NCBI GenBank assembly: GCA_030620215.1
Contig: JAUXFE010000034.1
Span: 1-7,242, forward strand
Length of the DNA: 7,242 bases
Direction of reading: 5' to 3'
From: Candidatus Peregrinibacteria bacterium
GTDB lineage: Bacteria; Patescibacteria; Gracilibacteria; UM-FILTER-43-11
Shown here: positions 5,063 to 7,242 of the stretch, in pieces
How the letters are laid out: each line of letters begins with the position of its first letter
Position numbering within the stretch: position 1 is the stretch's first letter
Translations under genes and position numbers: made by a program
The notes under the pieces: generated by a model
Told to the model about the DNA's origin: nothing
Seen by the model: the letters and a program-made list of their open reading frames with translations, nothing else
Databases searched by the model: none

Positions 5063-5146
5063 AGACTAGGTTGTAGATTTTAAGTTGTAGGCTGTAGGCT
5101 TTCTTAAATCTTACAACTTACAACTTACAACAAAAATAGGAATTAG
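5063..5146. repeat. Heptamer-period intergenic array 3, two-armed
   Basis: Read in sevens from 5063: AGACTAG, GTTGTAG, ATTTTAA, GTTGTAG, GCTGTAG, GCTTTCT, TAAATCT, TACAACT, TACAACT, TACAACA, AAAATAG, GAATTAG. GTTGTAG-like units in the left arm face three tandem TTACAAC units (5111-5131) in the right arm. These pair with one G-T wobble each. It lies between the divergent prfB and the 617-residue gene, on the prfB side of the promoter at 5161-5189. Confidence 0.8.
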
Positions 5147-5160
5147 GCAAATCAAGCTCG

Positions 5161-5189
5161 TTGACTTCTGAGCTTAAAAATGCTAGAAT
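5161..5189 (+). promoter_or_regulatory. Sigma70-type extended -10 promoter of the 617-residue gene
   Basis: TTGACT (5161-5166), a 17-nt spacer and TAGAAT (5184-5189) preceded by TGC, an extended -10. The predicted start near 5196 leaves an A-rich leader of about 19 nt with no Shine-Dalgarno sequence. Confidence 0.65.
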
Positions 5190-5214
5190 ATTAAGATAAA
5201 TAAAACAAAAAACC

Positions 5215-7068
5215 ATGACTGAAGTTACAAAAGAAAATAAAGAAAAACTAAAAGCTCTCGAAGGCGATATTAAAACTGCTTACAAAGAAGAGCGATTTGA
5301 GCAAGTTTCAAGCTTGTCCAACGACATCAAAGTCATTGATCCGGAGAACCGTTTAGCTACGCGTCTTTTGGAAAAAATGGCAAAAGCCAAAGCTGATGCT
5401 AGGAAAAAGGAAAACTCTGCAAAAATAAAGGAATACGACACAATGCTGGCTAAACAGATGAAAGATGGCAACTTGAGCAATGTCCATAGCCTTACAGAAG
5501 AGCTAAAAGAACTGGATGCCGATTTATCGGTCAAATGGAATGAGAAAGCTCAAAAAGTAGAGGCTGAAGTTAAAAGAAAGGAAAATGCGGACAAGATTAA
5601 AAATTTCGAAAAACAACTGAAACTAGCCTTTAAAGAAAAGCGTTTTGAGGAAGTTACAGCCTTATCCGACAAGCTAAAAGAAATTGATCCTGAAAACAAA
5701 ATCTCTCTTAAATTTTTAGCTAATATTGAAAAGGCAAAGCTAGAAGTAAAATGCAAAGAGAATGCTGATAAAATCAATGCATTACAGAATCAGATAAAAT
5801 CAGCTTTCAAAGAAGGCCGTTTTGATGAGATGGGGAAGACAGCCAATCAATTATTTGAAATTGATCCAAAGAATTCCTTTGCAAATAAATATTTAGCTAA
5901 AGCTATTAAGTCAAAAGGAAAAGTAGAAAAGATGAAGATGAAAGCAAAAGCGCAAGAGGAGCAGACCAAGGTAAAAGATGAGAAAGAAAAAGCTAAATCT
6001 GAAGAAGTTAAGTTAAAAGCTGAGGCAAAGGCAAAGGAAGCTAAGGCAAAAGAGCAAATAGCTCCAATCACTCCGGTCGAAGGTACTGAGCCAGTCGAAG
6101 CTGTTAAAGTTGAAGCAAAGACTGAAACACCGGTTACTCCGGCTCCGGCAAAAGCCGAAGGTTCCCCTTCGGAGCCGATTACTGCAGTAGTGCCATCAGC
6201 TCCAGCTAAGCCCGTCGAAACTCCTAAACTTAAAGTAGAAACCCCTACCAAAGAACCGGCTAAAGAGTCAGCTCCTACGCCGATTGAATCAGATAAAGGT
6301 AATATATTCACCCGAATGTTTGGCAAAAAAGAAGAATTAGAAAAGCCAAGCGGTTCAATAATCGATACAATCGTTGCTAAAACTGATGAAAAGAAAGCGG
6401 AGAAGAAGATGCCAAAAAAAGAAAAAGAAGAAGGTCTCGCTTTGGTCAATCTTTCACGTCTGCTTGTGCAGTTTTCTTTAGCGTTTATTATCATAAGCGC
6501 TGGGTTCTTTTATGTTCAGAACATAGATGCCAATAATACGGTTTTAGGTTTCTTCGGAATTCAGGAGAACTACGCCAGCCGTCTTCATTCCGCCAATGAA
6601 ACTTTGGTTGAAAAAGAAGATGAAGAGCGAAGTCTCACTAGAGAAATCAATAGATATAAAGCTGGTTACGACAATAAATATGAAACGATTATCGAAGGAA
6701 TAATTGATAAGCGTTTAAACTGGCCTGATATCCTGGTCAAAATTAATGAAATTGCCAACGCGGTTTATGAAAGAAATGAAATTTCCCAATACATAATATT
6801 CGATAATTTCTCATTTGATGCGGAAAAGGGACAAGTCCGAGTAAGTGGTTCACTAAGTGATCCGTTAGGCAAGAACCTAACTAAATTAGCGGAACTTGAA
6901 GAGACTTTCCGTTATTTCCCTAAAGATCCTGATAATCCGGATGACACAACAAAACCATATTTCTACGACGTTCAGGAGTTTGGTTCACTTAGTAAAAGTT
7001 ACGATAGAAATACCGGTAAATACAAATCCAACTTCAGCATCTCCTTTTCTCTACAACCCGCTGGATAA
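5215..7068 (+). CDS. Large membrane protein with helical repeats and a PilN-like C-terminus
   Basis: This 617-residue protein has four regions. First, residues 6-240 hold four helical repeats of about 59 residues. Each starts KEN (6, 65, 122, 181) and has a FxEV.. helix and an IDPEN turn (41-45, 157-161, 216-220); in the second repeat the turn has decayed to ELDAD. They look like TPR-type hairpins. Second, residues 240-405 form a Lys/Glu/Ala-rich, probably helical stretch and then a Pro/Ala/Thr-rich linker, with a GNIFTRMFGKKEE segment at 362-374. Third, a single membrane helix lies at about 412-435. Fourth, residues 440-617 combine a coiled coil (about 455-482) with an alpha/beta domain (LNWPDILVKINEIA, then strands around 527-546). 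The helix, coiled coil and small domain in this order resemble PilN of type IV pilus inner-membrane platforms, which would make the N-terminal 400 residues an unusual cytoplasmic extension. That assignment is inference from architecture. There is no signal peptide, and no pilus genes are in view. Confidence 0.85.
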   Translation: MTEVTKENKEKLKALEGDIKTAYKEERFEQVSSLSNDIKVIDPENRLATRLLEKMAKAKADARKKENSAKIKEYDTMLAKQMKDGNLSNVHSLTEELKELDADLSVKWNEKAQKVEAEVKRKENADKIKNFEKQLKLAFKEKRFEEVTALSDKLKEIDPENKISLKFLANIEKAKLEVKCKENADKINALQNQIKSAFKEGRFDEMGKTANQLFEIDPKNSFANKYLAKAIKSKGKVEKMKMKAKAQEEQTKVKDEKEKAKSEEVKLKAEAKAKEAKAKEQIAPITPVEGTEPVEAVKVEAKTETPVTPAPAKAEGSPSEPITAVVPSAPAKPVETPKLKVETPTKEPAKESAPTPIESDKGNIFTRMFGKKEELEKPSGSIIDTIVAKTDEKKAEKKMPKKEKEEGLALVNLSRLLVQFSLAFIIISAGFFYVQNIDANNTVLGFFGIQENYASRLHSANETLVEKEDEERSLTREINRYKAGYDNKYETIIEGIIDKRLNWPDILVKINEIANAVYERNEISQYIIFDNFSFDAEKGQVRVSGSLSDPLGKNLTKLAELEETFRYFPKDPDNPDDTTKPYFYDVQEFGSLSKSYDRNTGKYKSNFSISFSLQPAG

Positions 7069-7115
7069 TTTATTTACATAACATTTTGTTCCTATTAATG
7101 CATCGCAATACACGA

Positions 7116-7143
7116 AATTTGTAATTGGTAACTTGTAATTCTT
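7116..7143. repeat. Heptamer-period intergenic array 4, short
   Basis: Four consecutive sevens: AATTTGT, AATTGGT, AACTTGT, AATTCTT. No inverted second arm is visible before the window ends. The rest of 7069-7242 is AT-rich (over 75% by eye), with no coding region, RNA gene or convincing terminator that I can support. Confidence 0.6.
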
Positions 7144-7242
7144 TAAGCAGTTAATATTTGGTTTTAAATTCTAAGCTTAATAATAATTATTAAAAACAAA
7201 ATTAATTTAATGTGTAAATTGTTTTAAGTATTGCTTGCAGAT

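Noticed and set aside
3186..5146. CRISPR array
   Set aside because: The repeats are 7 nt, degenerate and contiguous, with no unique spacers of constant length and no cas genes.
5847..6494. Minus-strand open frame of 215 codons
   Set aside because: It is antisense to the biased Lys/Glu/Ala/Pro-rich linker of the 617-residue gene. Its Ser/Ala/Phe-rich product is what such antisense reading gives by chance.

Overview
The window looks like ordinary chromosome from a small-genome, AT-rich bacterium, most likely a member of the Candidate Phyla Radiation (Patescibacteria). This is an inference from compact housekeeping genes, weak or absent Shine-Dalgarno sequences before every gene, AT-rich intergenic gaps full of short-period repeats, a GIY-YIG gene beside a 'TGTCAYT..CGAGG' type repeat, and a final membrane protein with no close match I can name. 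All complete genes end in TAA or TAG. The presence of release factor 2, which reads UGA, argues for the standard bacterial code.

Layout. Positions 1-121 (minus) hold the start of a membrane protein that leaves the window. It diverges from radA (333-1643, plus), a DNA recombination and repair ATPase. The radA promoter has a perfect GTGAAC-N4-GTTCAC palindrome exactly between its -35 and -10 boxes. This contains the GAAC-N4-GTTC core of Gram-positive LexA (SOS) boxes. A 70-nt perfect three-way-junction palindrome follows in the predicted radA leader. Next comes a small GIY-YIG nuclease gene (1680-1994, plus) flanked by inverted copies of a 35-bp repeat. One copy supplies the radA stop codon, and the other lies in a roughly 65-bp tandem duplication that includes the 3' end of tatD. 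tatD (2122-2886, minus) converges on it.

The middle is a translation cluster: tRNA-Leu(UAG) (2971-3055, plus), peptide deformylase def (3285-3782, minus) and release factor 2 prfB (3964-5038, minus). prfB keeps the in-frame UGA of the RF2 autoregulatory +1 frameshift, but with GUU in place of the usual CUU slip codon. The last gene (5215-7068, plus) encodes a 617-residue protein: four 59-residue helical repeats, a charged and Pro/Ala-rich linker, one membrane helix and a C-terminal domain resembling the type IV pilus protein PilN.

The most unusual signal is outside the genes. Four intergenic regions (around 3186-3283, 3822-3944, 5063-5146 and 7116-7143) are built from degenerate 7-nt units with a nearly unbroken period. 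Three of them are two-armed, the second arm being an approximate reverse complement of the first. The unit sequence differs from region to region while the period stays the same. I found no CRISPR array, prophage or conventional transposase.
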